Origin: Zasmidium citrigriseum
Lineage: Eukaryota; Ascomycota; Dothideomycetes; Mycosphaerellales; Mycosphaerellaceae
Reading direction: 5' to 3'
DNA: 64,000 nucleotides
Assembly (NCBI GenBank): GCA_002786025.1
Contig: NHNW01000024.1
Span: 186,001 to 250,000, forward strand
Position 1 is the stretch's first letter. Each line of letters starts with the position of its first letter. The notes beneath the pieces were generated by a model. It had not been told where the DNA came from, did not search any database, and was given only the letters and a program-made list of their open reading frames with translations. Made by a program: the position numbers and the translations under genes. Shown here in pieces: positions 34,764 to 46,203 of the stretch.

Positions 34764-36475
34764 ATGGCCGACCGAAATGGCGAGATGCTTCCGGGCACTA
34801 TCCAGATGTTTACTGTGAACGAGGAGACTGGGGACTTTCATGAGGACATCGTTCTGACACCGCCTCCGACAAACTCACCAAACGATCCACTGAACTGGGC
34901 CCCGTGGAGGAAGTATTGGCATGCAGCACTGATCTTGTACATCACGGCTCTCACGGCGGCGACTTCTAACGATGCTGGAGCTGCTGGGGATGGCATGCTC
35001 GACGAGCTTGGGATCCCATATTCAGTTGCCAATACTGCCGCCGGAGTGCTGTTCCTAGCCATTGGATATTGGACGTTGCTCGCCAGCCCCATGCCGTGGC
35101 TTTATGGTCGAAGGCTTCAGTACTTGATCTGTATCCTCTGGTCTATCATTGGATCCATTTGGTTCGCCAAGATCCAGACTCGCCAGGATTCAATCTGGAA
35201 TCAGCTTTTCGTTGGTGCTTCGGAATCATGCGCTGAGGCTTTGGCACAGCTATCGCTGTCCGATCTCTTCTTTCAGCATAACCGCGGACTGGTCTTGGGT
35301 CTTTACATCTTGGCTACGTCCATTGGAACATTCTTGGGGCCTTTGATCGCTGGGTACATTGCGATTGACGATTGGAGGTGGGTCGGCTGGACCAGTGTCA
35401 TCATCTCTGGATGTACACTGGTTGTCTTCTATTTTGGTAAGCTATTGCGGGACAGCTCCGAAGAACGACCCATGCTGATTATGTTTCAGGACTCGAGGAG
35501 ACGTCATTCCACCGTGAGGCAATTCTCGGCCGTCATTTAGGAGGTGTGGCCACAACACAAGTCGACGAAGAGAAGAAGACCTCAACAGGAGAAGATGCCA
35601 GGATCTCCACTGAGAGCATCACAGTTCCACCGGACCGGAAGAAGACCTATCGCGAACGCATCGCTCTCATCACCCCAGCACCAAACATGTATGGTTTGGG
35701 CCTTCGGCAATACTTTGAGCGCTTGTTCTACACGCTTCGTGTCTTCTTGTTCCCCGCTGTCTTGTATTCCGGCCTGCAATGGGGTGCACAGGATGCCTGG
35801 CTGACATTCTACCTAACCGTGGAAGAGGACAACTACTACGAGGAGCCATGGAACTATTCGAATCAAGCTGTGGCCATCATGAACATTCCCACGCTGATTG
35901 GAGCCATAATAGGATGTATCTACGGAGGCTGGTTCTCCGATGTGTTTGTCAAATGGATGGCCAAACGTCCCGGTCGGAACGGTGTCTCAGAAGCCGAAGA
36001 TCGCCTATGGCTTCTTTTGGCCTCAGCGGTCATCAATCCAGCAGGTCTGATGCTATTTGGCATCGGGTCCGGTAAAGGCTGGAGCTGGCCTGGACCTTAC
36101 ATCGGACTTGCTATGACGGGCTTTGGATTTGGATGCGCTGGAGATCTTTCCATGGCGTATCTTATGGATGCATACCCGGACATGGTTCTTGAAGGCATGG
36201 TTGGAGTTGCTGTGATCAACAATACGTTGGCATGCATCTTCACGTTTACGTGCAGTAAGTCACGCCCAATATCGAGATGCTGTACGCGAGCTGACAAGAT
36301 TTCAGGCTACTGGCTTGACGCCAGCGGTCTCTCCGGGACCTTTATCGGCATCGGAGTTCTTTCTTTCGCTTTCCAAATGACGACAGTTCCGATGATGATT
36401 TGGGGCAAGACGTTCAGGAGATGGACTTATCAGAAATATCAGCGATTCTTGTATCTCCGTGATGGAGAGCAATGA
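34764..36475 (+). CDS. MFS transporter of the HOL1-like/DHA1 type
   Basis: Three exons, 34764-35436, 35490-36254 and 36306-36475, encode 535 residues with about twelve membrane segments. The N-terminal wording (NDPLNWAPWRKYWHAALILYITALTAATSNDAGAA, in pieces) and NQLFVGASESCAEALAQLSLSDLFFQH are typical of a fungal MFS group usually compared with yeast HOL1. GLEETSFHRE follows the first six helices. A central cytosolic loop rich in charged residues is present. Yeast Hol1 is an established high-affinity polyamine importer; that this member moves polyamines is inference, supported by the divergent amine oxidase gene. It could equally be an efflux pump for another compound. Confidence 0.88.
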
Positions 36476-36581
36476 CTATTTATACGTATGCTTACAACCA
36501 GCTCATGGTCCTCGCACATTGACTGCCGACACCCCCTGCCCAAGCAATTCAAGAATGACCTACAAAGCCGTATCCTCCCGC

Positions 36582-37325
36582 TCACCTTGCTTCCCCTATG
36601 AATAGCATTCGACTAGGGTAGAGTTCCTCTTCAGCATGGTCGATGATCCAGCTGACAGTCGGGGTATTCATGAGACGTTTCTTCATGCCGGACCGCGTTA
36701 AGGCCCATCTACGTTGCCAAGTCCCCTCTTCATACCCTAGGGCAAAATGTCGATCAACCCAAGATTCTGCAGCCACTGACAAACGAAGATCCCCTTTTCG
36801 ATACTTTTCTCTTGTTGCCCATATCGCACAGGTTCCCAAGCCGTGGTATTCGTCTTCGATGACTTCGGTCGCCATTTCTTCGAGGTCAGAGGCATCGGCC
36901 TGTTCCATGCAGAGGCCCATCAGAAACGCTGTCACATCGAAGAGTCCCTTGACCGACAAGTTCCGGCAGGCGTTGCGAAGATCCCAGAGGAATCTGAACT
37001 CCGATATCAGTGATCTGCTGATGTGATCGAAGTCGAGCAAGTTTGAAAGTTTGAGCCGGTCGTTCTGAAAGCCGTAGAGATGCCTCAAAATCGTCTCAAC
37101 AACCTCGGGGTTTTCGCGGATATGCACGTTCGGTACCTCCTGCCTTGGTCGAACATTCGTGTCATCTCTCTCAGTGCATGCTTCGTAAACAAATGGTATT
37201 GCCCGGCAGACTATGGCCTTGTGGACGTGGAGAGTTCGTACGATCTCGTGTCCAGCTCCGATCTTGAGGTCTGACCAGGCTTGTGTTCCGAACATCCATT
37301 GCAGTCTCTCTGATGACGTCGGCAT
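36582..37325 (-). CDS. BTB/POZ domain protein
   Basis: A single exon encodes 247 residues. The BTB fold is seen in WSDLKIGAGHEIVRTLHVHKAIVCRAIPFVYEAC (read in segments) and NPEVVETILRHLYGFQ. No Kelch, MATH or zinc finger follows; the C-terminal half is helical-looking. Stand-alone BTB proteins are numerous in filamentous ascomycetes and may act as Cullin-3 adaptors, but targets are unknown. It is divergent from another BTB gene, 372 bases away, and convergent with the HOL1-like transporter (gap 106 bases). Confidence 0.82.
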   Translation of the reverse strand: MPTSSERLQWMFGTQAWSDLKIGAGHEIVRTLHVHKAIVCRAIPFVYEACTERDDTNVRPRQEVPNVHIRENPEVVETILRHLYGFQNDRLKLSNLLDFDHISRSLISEFRFLWDLRNACRNLSVKGLFDVTAFLMGLCMEQADASDLEEMATEVIEDEYHGLGTCAIWATREKYRKGDLRLSVAAESWVDRHFALGYEEGTWQRRWALTRSGMKKRLMNTPTVSWIIDHAEEELYPSRMLFIGEAR

Positions 37326-37697
37326 CTTTTTCTGACTTGTTTTGGTCCGACGAGGTAGCTATGAGACTTTCGAGAGGTACTGATGGTTCCTTTTAATGGT
37401 GCCATTTTCTAAGCAGACTGGTTTTCCTTGAAGTTCTTCTTTCAGTGTCTTTTGGCCAAACAAGCATGTGTGAGATGGAAGTATCATCGACATACGGTCA
37501 AAGAGAAAGATCACATACTCTTCGAGATTGTTCTGATAATATAGAGGGTGCCTTGAGGTCTTTCACTTCAGTAATATCAATGAAATGAAGCAAACCGCTG
37601 AAAGCCCCAAAAGTGTTCAAAACAGAATATGATATAAGTAAATGAGCACGACAGCCCACGCTATTCCAAGTTTACCATAAATTCGAAAGTCCCAAAC
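37326..37697. promoter_or_regulatory. Shared upstream region of the BTB gene pair
   Basis: These 372 bases separate the two divergent BTB genes and are AT-richer than their flanks. Both promoters should lie here. No specific site could be assigned. Confidence 0.45.
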
Positions 37698-38417
37698 ATG
37701 GTATTCTCAATTCAATACTACAAGGTCTTCGAGAAGACCTGCAGCATGGCTCCCAGACTTCCCCTGCCATTTGAGCCTCCTGACTACGAGATCCACGTCG
37801 AAGGAAGCTCCAAAATATTCCTTGTTCACAGGGACGTGCTTTCGAACTGTTCATCGTATTTTAAGCCAATTGTTGATGCGCAGAAATTCGAGGTATGTTC
37901 GGGCTCGACCCAAGATACACTGGCCAGGCTGCTGACAGAACAGCAGGAGGGCCACCTGGGCAAAGCCACGCTTACTCATAACGGCGCGACGATCGAAAGA
38001 CTTCTACGTTTCATCTATGGGAAAGAGGTCGACTGGTTGACTGTAGACGAGGATGACCTGTCTTCGGACGCTGCAGTGAAGGACAAGTTCGAGAAGTTGA
38101 TGAGTCTCCGAGAGATGATGGACTACTACGACGTAGCAGATCTGCAAACCCAGACCCACGATGCGTTTAAAAAGCTTTTTGAGGGCACGACTCAGCTGGA
38201 GACTTTGACCTGGATGGGCGCCCAGGCATATGACAGCGAACATGTTGCTCGCTATGACGTGCTGTGGGAGGTCCAGAATCAGACGCGGAAGCTGATGCGG
38301 GAGATTATACGGGATCCTGAGGCGTGGAAGAATCTGTACGAGTGTGAGGAGTTCATGAAGGCGGTGACGTGTCTCTTGTCAGGCTGTTATGATTGTAGAA
38401 GGGCGAAGCCGCATTGA
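37698..38417 (+). CDS. BTB/POZ domain protein
   Basis: A single exon encodes 239 residues from 37698, or 223 if translation starts at the ATG at 37746 (MAPRLPLPFEPPDYEIHV). The BTB domain reads IHVEGSSKIFLVHRDVLSNCSSYFKPIVD (in segments), then GATIERLLRFIYGKEVDW. No second domain is recognised. It shares only the fold with its divergent neighbour, so the two may be old duplicates or independent family members. Function is unknown. Confidence 0.8.
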   Translation: MVFSIQYYKVFEKTCSMAPRLPLPFEPPDYEIHVEGSSKIFLVHRDVLSNCSSYFKPIVDAQKFEVCSGSTQDTLARLLTEQQEGHLGKATLTHNGATIERLLRFIYGKEVDWLTVDEDDLSSDAAVKDKFEKLMSLREMMDYYDVADLQTQTHDAFKKLFEGTTQLETLTWMGAQAYDSEHVARYDVLWEVQNQTRKLMREIIRDPEAWKNLYECEEFMKAVTCLLSGCYDCRRAKPH

Positions 38418-38656
38418 GAAAGAGTCTCGAGTCTTAGCCGGCGGCCATTAGCTGACGCCTCCGTAGCCACACAAGGCCAAGTTGCTGCTCTCATTTCTGA
38501 ATCTTGTCTCGTACTCATCTGCTCATCTATTTCGCAATCCGTGCTTTTCCCAATCCTCACCAAGGCCACACGGCTTTCAGACCAACCTCTTGTAACTCCT
38601 AAACTCCAACGCTATGCACTGGTTCCCAAAGCCGCCTGGAACGACAATCGACACGC

Positions 38657-39315
38657 TCATAGACCTTGTCGTAATCTCTCGCCAAGCTTTTGCTTTCCGA
38701 ATTGGTAGATCTTCAACAACCCTTCTTCACTCAGATCGAGGCCCTGCATGTTGGGGATGTCCTGGACTGGCGGTCGGCTGACTCTGCTTGCGACAATCAC
38801 CGGGTCGGTCTCGAGAATGATTCCATCGTCTACGATTTCGTCAATGGCGAGGGATGCGAGGTCGTAGTTCTCGATGAGGGTTCGCTTGTCGACGGAGTTC
38901 CTAAGCATGATCAGTATAGGGTATCATTTAGGAAGATTGGTTGGCAGGAGCCATACTTAAGCAAGATGTTCAAACTATCCCTCAGAGCCAATATGACGTT
39001 GTACAGCATGATCTCGTTCTCATCTGCGCCGCCAACGACGTAAAGCATGACGTCTGCCTCCATCTTGAATACCACGACTCGGTTATCGTAGAGAATCACG
39101 TCGCTGGTCTGCTTGGCCGTCTTCTCGAGTAGTCCCTTCTCAAAAGCCTTCTGGTCCTTCACATTGGGATATGGGTTTGCGCCAGGATAGTTGTTGCCCT
39201 GGGCATTTTGGGGGATATGCGGCGGACTGTAGTATTTGGCTAGGATGCGCGAGGAGTCGTCGGTGGAGAGGATGAGGACGGCATTGACCGAGAAGAGCGA
39301 CATGTTGGGCGCCAT
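38657..39315 (-). CDS. RET3: Coatomer zeta subunit (COPI)
   Basis: Two exons on the minus strand, 38957-39315 and 38657-38900, encode 200 residues, the usual size. The longin-type fold begins MSLFSVNAVLILSTDDSSRILAKYY (read in pieces), continues with VVFKMEADVMLYVVGGADENEIML and ends with the conserved LAIDEIVDDGIILETDP and VASRV. The intron lies after NILLK. Zeta pairs with gamma-COP in the F-subcomplex of the COPI coat, which carries cargo from Golgi to ER. It is divergent from the PPR-like gene, with about 200 bases between starts. Confidence 0.95.
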
Positions 39316-39518
39316 GATTGCGGTATTTGCTCTCGATCGGAGAGATTTGGAAGTCGGGCGGGAATGTCTTGGAGTTTGCGATCGATTGTTGCTTCCAATC
39401 TGAACAGCTGGTTGAAGGTGAGGTCGAGGTCCCTTAGCACGTGACATTGATCTTAATCAAAATTTCATGGACGCTTTGGCTCGAATCCTTACTTCACGTC
39501 TCGACGCGTTCTGCGACA

Positions 39519-41825
39519 ATGCTCTCCCTGCGACTCCAACGGGCACAACGTGAGCTCCATGCTCATCGATCATGGCTGAATGCTTTCAAAGGACGAAGCT
39601 CTGTCCTCCGAACGACGCCTTTTCACTCGTCAACTTCTCGGACTTTTTCTGGCACCACGATTTGCAACGAACAGAAGCAGTACATTCGCAAAGCACGAAC
39701 GCAATGGCAAAAGAAGCAAAAGCGCAACTTGGATCGAAAGCAAAGTGTGGGACTAGAGGCACTGTCTGTGAGAGAACAGCTGCTAGAGGCAGTGAAGGAG
39801 TATGATATCAAGCAAGTCATTGAACTGTATTCCAGTCTGCCAGAGAAAAAGCCTTTGACGCCCGAAGACCTCACATCTCTCGCGCAATGCGTGCATCAGT
39901 GCTTTCGCTTGGAGACATACAAGATCGCGAAAACGAAGGAGCGCGAGGATACCGACAGAATCGTTGCGTTTGCTGAGCAGCTGGTGAAGGATATCAGGAA
40001 AGAGCGTCTGTTACCAAGCCTCTATGCCCACGTGCATTTGCTGGGAACGTTCAAGGAGGCTGGCGCGCGCGATGCTGGTATCCGGTTCTGGCAATGGCTA
40101 CAGGAGCAGGACGAAGAGTTCGTCAACCTGGACGTATATGCTGTCGCAATAGACCTTTTGGCTCGCAACGGGAGCCCGCTTGAGGAACTAGAGCAACTCT
40201 ACCAGGATGCCTTGGCCCGCTTTCCAGGAACGTTCTTTGCCTACCACCTCTCTCCCGAAGCCATTCTCCAAGATCGAGAAGGACACTTTACAGTAAAGGG
40301 CATTCCGATGACTCTGCTGCTATCCATCACCCTCGCAAGATTGCTGGGCGGAGACTCGCAGAAGGCCTATCTAGCGCTGGACACTGCTCTCCGCCTCTAT
40401 CCATCAGCAGTCTCTGCCCGCTTCTTCGCTGCCTTCAAAGACGAGCGACCCGTTTCCGAATACTTCACGGTATTCGCCATCGCTTGCCGGGCTGGAATTG
40501 AGCTGCCACTCGCTTATTACAAGGAGCTCATCATGCGGTTGCGGAAAAGCTCCAGTCAGAAGTCTGTTTCTAACCACTTGGCGGTTATCAAGGCAATGTT
40601 GGCAGCAACTCGTCTGCACCTCGGAGCAGGGGGCAGACTACCCCAAAACACGGTCAACGAAATTGCGATTACGATCACCCACATACTTCGCCTTCCAGGA
40701 ATTCAAGGCCTAGAAGCAAAGGAGCGCCACAAGATTGTGGACGAAGTACTGGCCATGGTCAAGAAGATGTTTGAAATCTTTGCCCGCTATGGAGCTTTGC
40801 CAGGAGAGGCCGTGTTCAATTCGATGATCACGCACATCGGCGGGTTGGGCCGTGTGAAGAATGCAATTGGCATTGCACTTGCAGACATGAAAGCCCTCGG
40901 CATAGAACCGACCGAAATCACCCGACGGGCTGTTATTAGCGCTGCAGGTGTTCTTTCCGATGCAGACGTCGTGAAGAAGTCGTGGCAAGACATTGTCGAT
41001 TTGCGCAAGCAAGACCAAATGTACCCAGATGCCATCGACTTCACTGTTTTCGTCAAAGCTGCACGACAGGCCGCAATTGACGACTTTGCGAGGGAGCAGT
41101 TTGATCTGATGAAGGACCACATTAGCGAAACGAGCCATGCAGGAATCGAGGCTCTGTTTGAGAAGCCACTCGAAGATCTTTTGCTGAGTGACCAACCATC
41201 GCCATCTGCAACCGGTCAGCTTTTCACGGGAATTGAGAGCCTAAAGGAGGACATAGGGAGTCTGGATCTGGCTACCAAGGACCGTCCTCACGTACAGAAC
41301 TTCAGTGGGCAATCTCTGCCCATGGTCTTGATACCAGCACCAAAATGGCTTCAACTACCAGACGAAGAGATGCGCAAAGTGTATGACGACCTCACCACAG
41401 AGCATAGGCCAAGTACGACGTCCGCAGAGTCCAGCACTCGAAGCTTTGGATCTTCATCAGGCTCGATTGAGGATGACAAGTCCAGGTCGACGACCCCCAC
41501 CGATGTATCGCCAACACCAACGAGCAGGACCAACATTCCGTATGACACACTCAGGTACCAGAACTGGAAGGTCATCAATTACCTTCTGTGGCTTTCGGCC
41601 AAGCATGATCAAGAACATAACACCGCTGTTGACGAGGCCATCGCCGCTGAGGTGGCGCCACCGCCACGAGAAATGGGCTTCTCTGAGCAAGAGTTCGACG
41701 GATTTCGGCCGCAATCCTTTGGAGACACGTCACGGGGTTTCAGAAAGGGCAGTCCAGTGCTCGACACTCTTTTGCATCAGGCCAAGAATGAGATCCTCCG
41801 TCTGCGTGGCAGGACGACAAGCTGA
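39519..41825 (+). CDS. Predicted mitochondrial PPR-like protein
   Basis: A single exon encodes 768 residues from ATG 39519 (MLSLRLQRAQRELHAHRSW); an in-frame ATG at 39441 would add 26 residues. The start is rich in Arg, Leu and Ser and poor in acids, as in a mitochondrial presequence. The body is helical, and segments such as GALPGEAVFNSMITHIGGLG and IGIALADMKALGIEPTEITRRAV fit pentatricopeptide repeats. The C-terminal part contains a Ser/Thr-rich linker near 650-690. PPR proteins bind organellar RNA and support its processing or translation. I do not recognise a specific orthologue. Confidence 0.7.
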   Translation: MLSLRLQRAQRELHAHRSWLNAFKGRSSVLRTTPFHSSTSRTFSGTTICNEQKQYIRKARTQWQKKQKRNLDRKQSVGLEALSVREQLLEAVKEYDIKQVIELYSSLPEKKPLTPEDLTSLAQCVHQCFRLETYKIAKTKEREDTDRIVAFAEQLVKDIRKERLLPSLYAHVHLLGTFKEAGARDAGIRFWQWLQEQDEEFVNLDVYAVAIDLLARNGSPLEELEQLYQDALARFPGTFFAYHLSPEAILQDREGHFTVKGIPMTLLLSITLARLLGGDSQKAYLALDTALRLYPSAVSARFFAAFKDERPVSEYFTVFAIACRAGIELPLAYYKELIMRLRKSSSQKSVSNHLAVIKAMLAATRLHLGAGGRLPQNTVNEIAITITHILRLPGIQGLEAKERHKIVDEVLAMVKKMFEIFARYGALPGEAVFNSMITHIGGLGRVKNAIGIALADMKALGIEPTEITRRAVISAAGVLSDADVVKKSWQDIVDLRKQDQMYPDAIDFTVFVKAARQAAIDDFAREQFDLMKDHISETSHAGIEALFEKPLEDLLLSDQPSPSATGQLFTGIESLKEDIGSLDLATKDRPHVQNFSGQSLPMVLIPAPKWLQLPDEEMRKVYDDLTTEHRPSTTSAESSTRSFGSSSGSIEDDKSRSTTPTDVSPTPTSRTNIPYDTLRYQNWKVINYLLWLSAKHDQEHNTAVDEAIAAEVAPPPREMGFSEQEFDGFRPQSFGDTSRGFRKGSPVLDTLLHQAKNEILRLRGRTTS

Positions 41826-43234
41826 TTCGAATGCCTTAAGTTATACCCAAAGGAGCAAGCGGTTGCTCTTTGCGTGATCAGCCGGCATGTGAAGGACCGA
41901 GGACTATACTTGCCGCTGCTCGGGACCTTGATCACATTCTTCCACCGCTCTCAGAAGCGGCGCTCACCGGCGCCTAGTGCTTCCAACATCAGTGGGTATG
42001 AATAGTCATGCTGGCGTGTCACTACGACTTTGCTGACTCGTGTGGAGCTGCATGGGAAGGAGGGCTGTTCGTTGATGTGGTTAGGTCCCCTCCGAAAACG
42101 AGATACTCAGCTCAAGCTGTTCCTCTCTGGGCAATTGCACTGCCTTTCACGATTCGCTCGCTACAACGAAACCAACACAACAGCAGAATGTGCGCAAGTA
42201 TTGCAAATGCGACCCGTATAGAGAGCTTATGCAGGGTGACACGCATCAAGATGCCCACTGATACGTTGAGCGCAAACTCAGCACGATAAAGGCCAAGCAC
42301 ATCAACCAGTCTACTGCACGTTCAAGTTCTCTCATAGGCCACCAAACCCATAGCCCGCATAAGCTGGCGAAAATGGCGGTCCGGCAGCCCGCTACGGGCC
42401 TCTGAAGGAATCTCAGCGACGATCCGCGCATCCAGGTACAGCTCTTCACAACTTTACTTCCCACGACGCTTCCGTCATGGAACGGTAGTGCGCCCAGCTC
42501 CTGGGCATTGAAGAACATCAGATCGTGTTTCGGCATGCGATTGGCGAGATCACCTCTGGATTCTGCATCCGAGCTTGCCAACACGATCCGGATCAAGTGG
42601 CTCTCGTCTTGCCCACCGACACCGATTTGCAGCAGAAAAACGTCGTTCAAGCCCTGACAGCTGTAGACCCTGAATGCCACGAGCTGACAGCTTCCCGATT
42701 CACCTAGGCCGCACAATAGAGTTTAGAATGACGCCGTAAAGGACTCGAGAGGCTTTGAGAAGAGTCTCCAGCACGGCTGAATTCTCGATCGCGCACTACA
42801 ATTCGCCAATGCAGGCGCCCTACCGCTGCGGCAATGCAAAACTTTTGCCCCGAAGGTAGGGCCTGCAGAACCTCAAGGAAGATCGACCTCACCTACGGTG
42901 TTCCCGCCGAGCACTAGATACAGTGTACATTCGTCATCGGTGCCGAGTCACCGTTGAGGCCCGTCGCGAGAAGTTTCCAGACAATTGAGATCGGCTAATG
43001 CAAGTACGTGCATCTTCAAAGCTGTCGTGTCGTTGGATGTCTGTCGAAAGATCCCTGCACCCGTCGACACATCAGCACGTGAAACCCCTGTCCATGAGCT
43101 CCCTACCTTCGTTGCTACACATCCAGTACAACTCTCCCTAACGTCATATTCAAGCTTCGAGGCAGCGACAGGAGAAATGTGTTGACCGGCGACCTGCAAA
43201 GCATCAGCATTGGACATGTCCAATTACAACACAA
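41826..43234. other. Gene-free 1.4-kb stretch
   Basis: No gene can be supported. A minus-strand frame at 42246-42716 has a moderately protein-like part (HDLMFFNAQELGALPFHDG) followed by a disordered-looking remainder, and could be a decayed gene; I do not recognise it. The right end carries the promoter of the regulator-like gene, including an ATG at 43216 that overlaps the chosen start out of frame. Confidence 0.45.
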
Positions 43235-44327
43235 ATGAACGAGATCATCTTCCTCGACCACGAGAGCATCCAAGACGACCAGTCACGCCGACAGGTCCGC
43301 TCTAAAGCAACTCAGTACAGCCACAGGAGCGGAGACCGCAAACCGAAAGCTAGAAAGGCGACAACGAAGAAGCGACCGAGTAGAAGCAGTCTTCAAGATT
43401 CGAATCCTTCATTTTCGCGCCGGGGATCGTCCATCAGTGTCGCCACGACAGCCACATCGGCGACATCAGCCAGCACAGGCACGAGGAATGAGGATGGGGA
43501 GCAGGGCATTGCGAGCACAGCTTCAGCAGGCGCCGTGGCAGGGCAGGGGCCGCATATGTCACGTCTTGGATCTTATGCCAATGAGCCTTTTGACTGCTAT
43601 CCTGTTCCCCAGCAGTCATGGTTTGGGGAGGCTCTTGATTACAGTAAGCATGGATGCTCGACGGCCTTCATGCGTCCGCGGCTAACAAAGTGCGCTAGTG
43701 TGGCATTTCATGCGGCGAGGCTGGTCATCCCTACAGCAGACACGTGCCGAGCAGGACCAAGCGATGCTCTGGGTCCAACGACTGACCATGAATGAGCCAA
43801 CATACTTTTACATGAACATGCTTTCCGTCATGGGCGATCTCGTCTCACGACAGCAGAAGGACCCCCGGCTATTGGTGTGGCTCACCAGTCAAGTGGTCAC
43901 TTCCATCAACGAAGCCTTGGGTGATCCCGTCAAATCGCTCGCGGTTGGTACAATCCTTACCGTTGGTCGACTGGCGCTTCGAGAAATTGTCGTCGGCGAC
44001 TTGAATGCTGGAATCACATTTCATCGACCAGCTTTCGCTAGGATGATTGTTATGGCGGGCGGCATCGATGCACTCGGTCTTCCGTCCTTGGTTCGGTCGC
44101 ATATTGCCTGGGGCGATAGATTGATGACGAAGAAGACTGGTATCAATATGTCAGACATCGAGCCTGCGTTGGCGAATGAGCCGACGTTTGGGGGCAGTGC
44201 TTCAGGGCGGGATGGCCAAGATGATACGAGAGTTCTCGATTCTTACCTGCCCTATCGGAAGGCAACACCAAGAAGTCCTCAGGTCAAAGCAGAGTGTGCG
44301 GAGAAGTTCTATGACGGAGAACGATGA
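43235..44327 (+). CDS. Fungal transcription-factor-like protein without zinc cluster
   Basis: Two exons, 43235-43643 and 43699-44327, encode 345 residues. The N-terminus reads FLDHESIQDDQSRRQVRSKATQYS, followed by a Lys/Arg-rich stretch (KPKARKATTKKRPSR) that could be a nuclear signal. This wording is common in fungal proteins related to Zn2Cys6 regulators but lacking the zinc cluster. The second exon (MWHFMRRGWSSLQQ, then LGDPVKSLAVGTILTVGRLALRE) matches the helical C-terminal region of the same group. Function is unknown; a regulatory role is inference. The stop is about 130 bases from the stop of the convergent sugar porter. An upstream overlapping ATG at 43216 could reduce initiation. Confidence 0.72.
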
Positions 44328-44461
44328 GGACTACATTCATCGAATGTCATCGATCAAACGCGGGAGAAACCCTGCAGAGTGTTCAGAGATGATTACGTTG
44401 TTCGATACCTCACAGCTACTTCGCCATCTGCTCATGACGGGCCTTTTATTACAACTCCAAC

Positions 44462-46203
44462 TTAGACCTTCTCCACTGCAACATCATGGATCTGTTCAAC
44501 TCCGCCCTTCCCATGATCGAAATCTTCGGCAATGACGCTCATCTGGCGATGGGCCTCTTCGGTCTTTGCGAAAAGTCGATCGACGTCCTCGAGCGCCAGG
44601 CCCTTAGTCTCGGGGTACACGAAGTAGATGATTGGCACCCAGGTTGCGTTCAAAACCTGATGGAGAGTCAGCATTGGAAGCAAATCATTGGCGATGAAAG
44701 AGGGCATGACTTACAGCAAAGATGATGTACGTCTTGTATCCGATGTTACGGATGGCTGGGGGCGTGATGTACACGATCATGAAGTTGAAGATCCAGTTGC
44801 AGGCCGTCGAGATGGAAGAGCCTCGTTGGCGCAGCTTCAATGGGAGGATCTCGGATGGGTAGACCCAGACGGTTGCTTGGAAACCTGGAAGATGTCAGTC
44901 TTTGATCCGATATCTTTGCTGAGAGACTAGCGGACTCACCGATGGTGAATGCACCCTGGAAGATGAAAAGCATGGCTGCGGCACCGGCACCGCAAGATTC
45001 GGCGATGGAAGTCTCGTTCTGGACGTTCCAGATCAGGCCGGTTTGGACGACCATGACGGCGGCCATCAGCGAGATCATGGACAAGAAGAGGGGGCGGCGT
45101 CCGACTCGGTCGATCAAAAACCCTTGATAACGATCAGTACTCTCCATCATTTCATCTTGGCATGCAACTTACAAGGGATGAATGATGCCGCAAAGAACCA
45201 CGAGTTCAAAGCTCCGGACATGAGAGCGGAGAGATCCTTATCAAAGCCCAAGCTCTTCTCAAACAACGTGCTGGAGTAGTAAATCAAGGCATTGATACCA
45301 CCAAGCTGCTGGAAGGCCTGTACGCTGCAAGCAATCAGGAACCGCTTGCGAGACTGGATATCGTCTTCTTTGAGCAAATCGCCCCAGCTACCGGATCCAA
45401 TGGAAGCTTCGTAGGCGACTGTGTTGACGATGTCGTTATGCATTCGAACAATCGCTTCGTCGCTCATTTTCTTCTTGTTTAGGCGTCGAAGCACATCGAG
45501 CGCTTCGTCCGGACGGGAGTGTGCAACGAGCCAGCGTGGAGTCTCAGGCAGGATCATGATGATGAGCAACATCGGGATCAGAAAGACGCATTGCAGAATA
45601 ACCGGTGTCCGCCATGCATAGCTAGGTCCACCGGGAATCTTGCCAAACGCATAATCGATCCAGTACACCAGCATGATACCGAAGTTGAGCGTCGAGAGCT
45701 GGGCGCAGACATAGATACCTCTGGTCGCTTTGGGAGCGAATTCGGCCATGATGACGGGCGCGGTCGAGTTGATGGCTCCCATTCCCAGACCGCTGACGAT
45801 TCGAGCGATGATCATGTGCGCTTTGGTGTATGCCGTTGCTTGCAGCAGAGCGCCAATGATCATGATGATTACGCCGATGAAGACGCTGCGTCGACGACCG
45901 AGACGTTCACCGACGAAACTTGTTGCGACGGCGCCGAAGAAGCATCCGATTTCGTACTGGATGAAGGGTTAGCTTTTGAAGCACACGACTTGATGATGGC
46001 AGCCTTACTATCGCAACGATAAGGGCTATCATATCGGTACCAGCTTTCGTGTTCGTGTCGATGCGGAAAGTGTTATCGAACGTCTTCGTGTTGACCAGAC
46101 CGCCCATGAGGCCATTGTCGTATCCAATGAGCAAAAAGCTCATACATGTCAACGTTGCGACAGTGTACAACAACGCCTGGCCTTCGAGTTGTAGCCAAGC
46201 CAT
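44462..46203 (-). CDS. MFS sugar porter
   Basis: Five exons on the minus strand, 46009-46203, 45173-45956, 44940-45122, 44715-44884 and 44462-44656, encode 508 residues. Sugar porter signatures are present: GYDNGLMGG in helix 1, GERLGRRR between helices 2 and 3, PETPRWL after helix 6, QQLGGINALIYYSSTLF in helix 7, DRVGRRPLFL and the terminal PETKGLALEDVDRLF. Twelve membrane helices fit. This family imports hexoses, pentoses, or sugar acids by proton symport at the plasma membrane; the exact substrate is not visible. It is divergent from an SMP-30/gluconolactonase, which suggests a sugar acid or lactone route. A TATATAT run lies at 46262-46269, about 60 bases before the start. Confidence 0.93.

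Noticed and set aside
42246..42716. Possible decayed gene on the minus strand
   Set aside because: Only a short part looks like protein and I could not match it to a family or find splice-linked exons.
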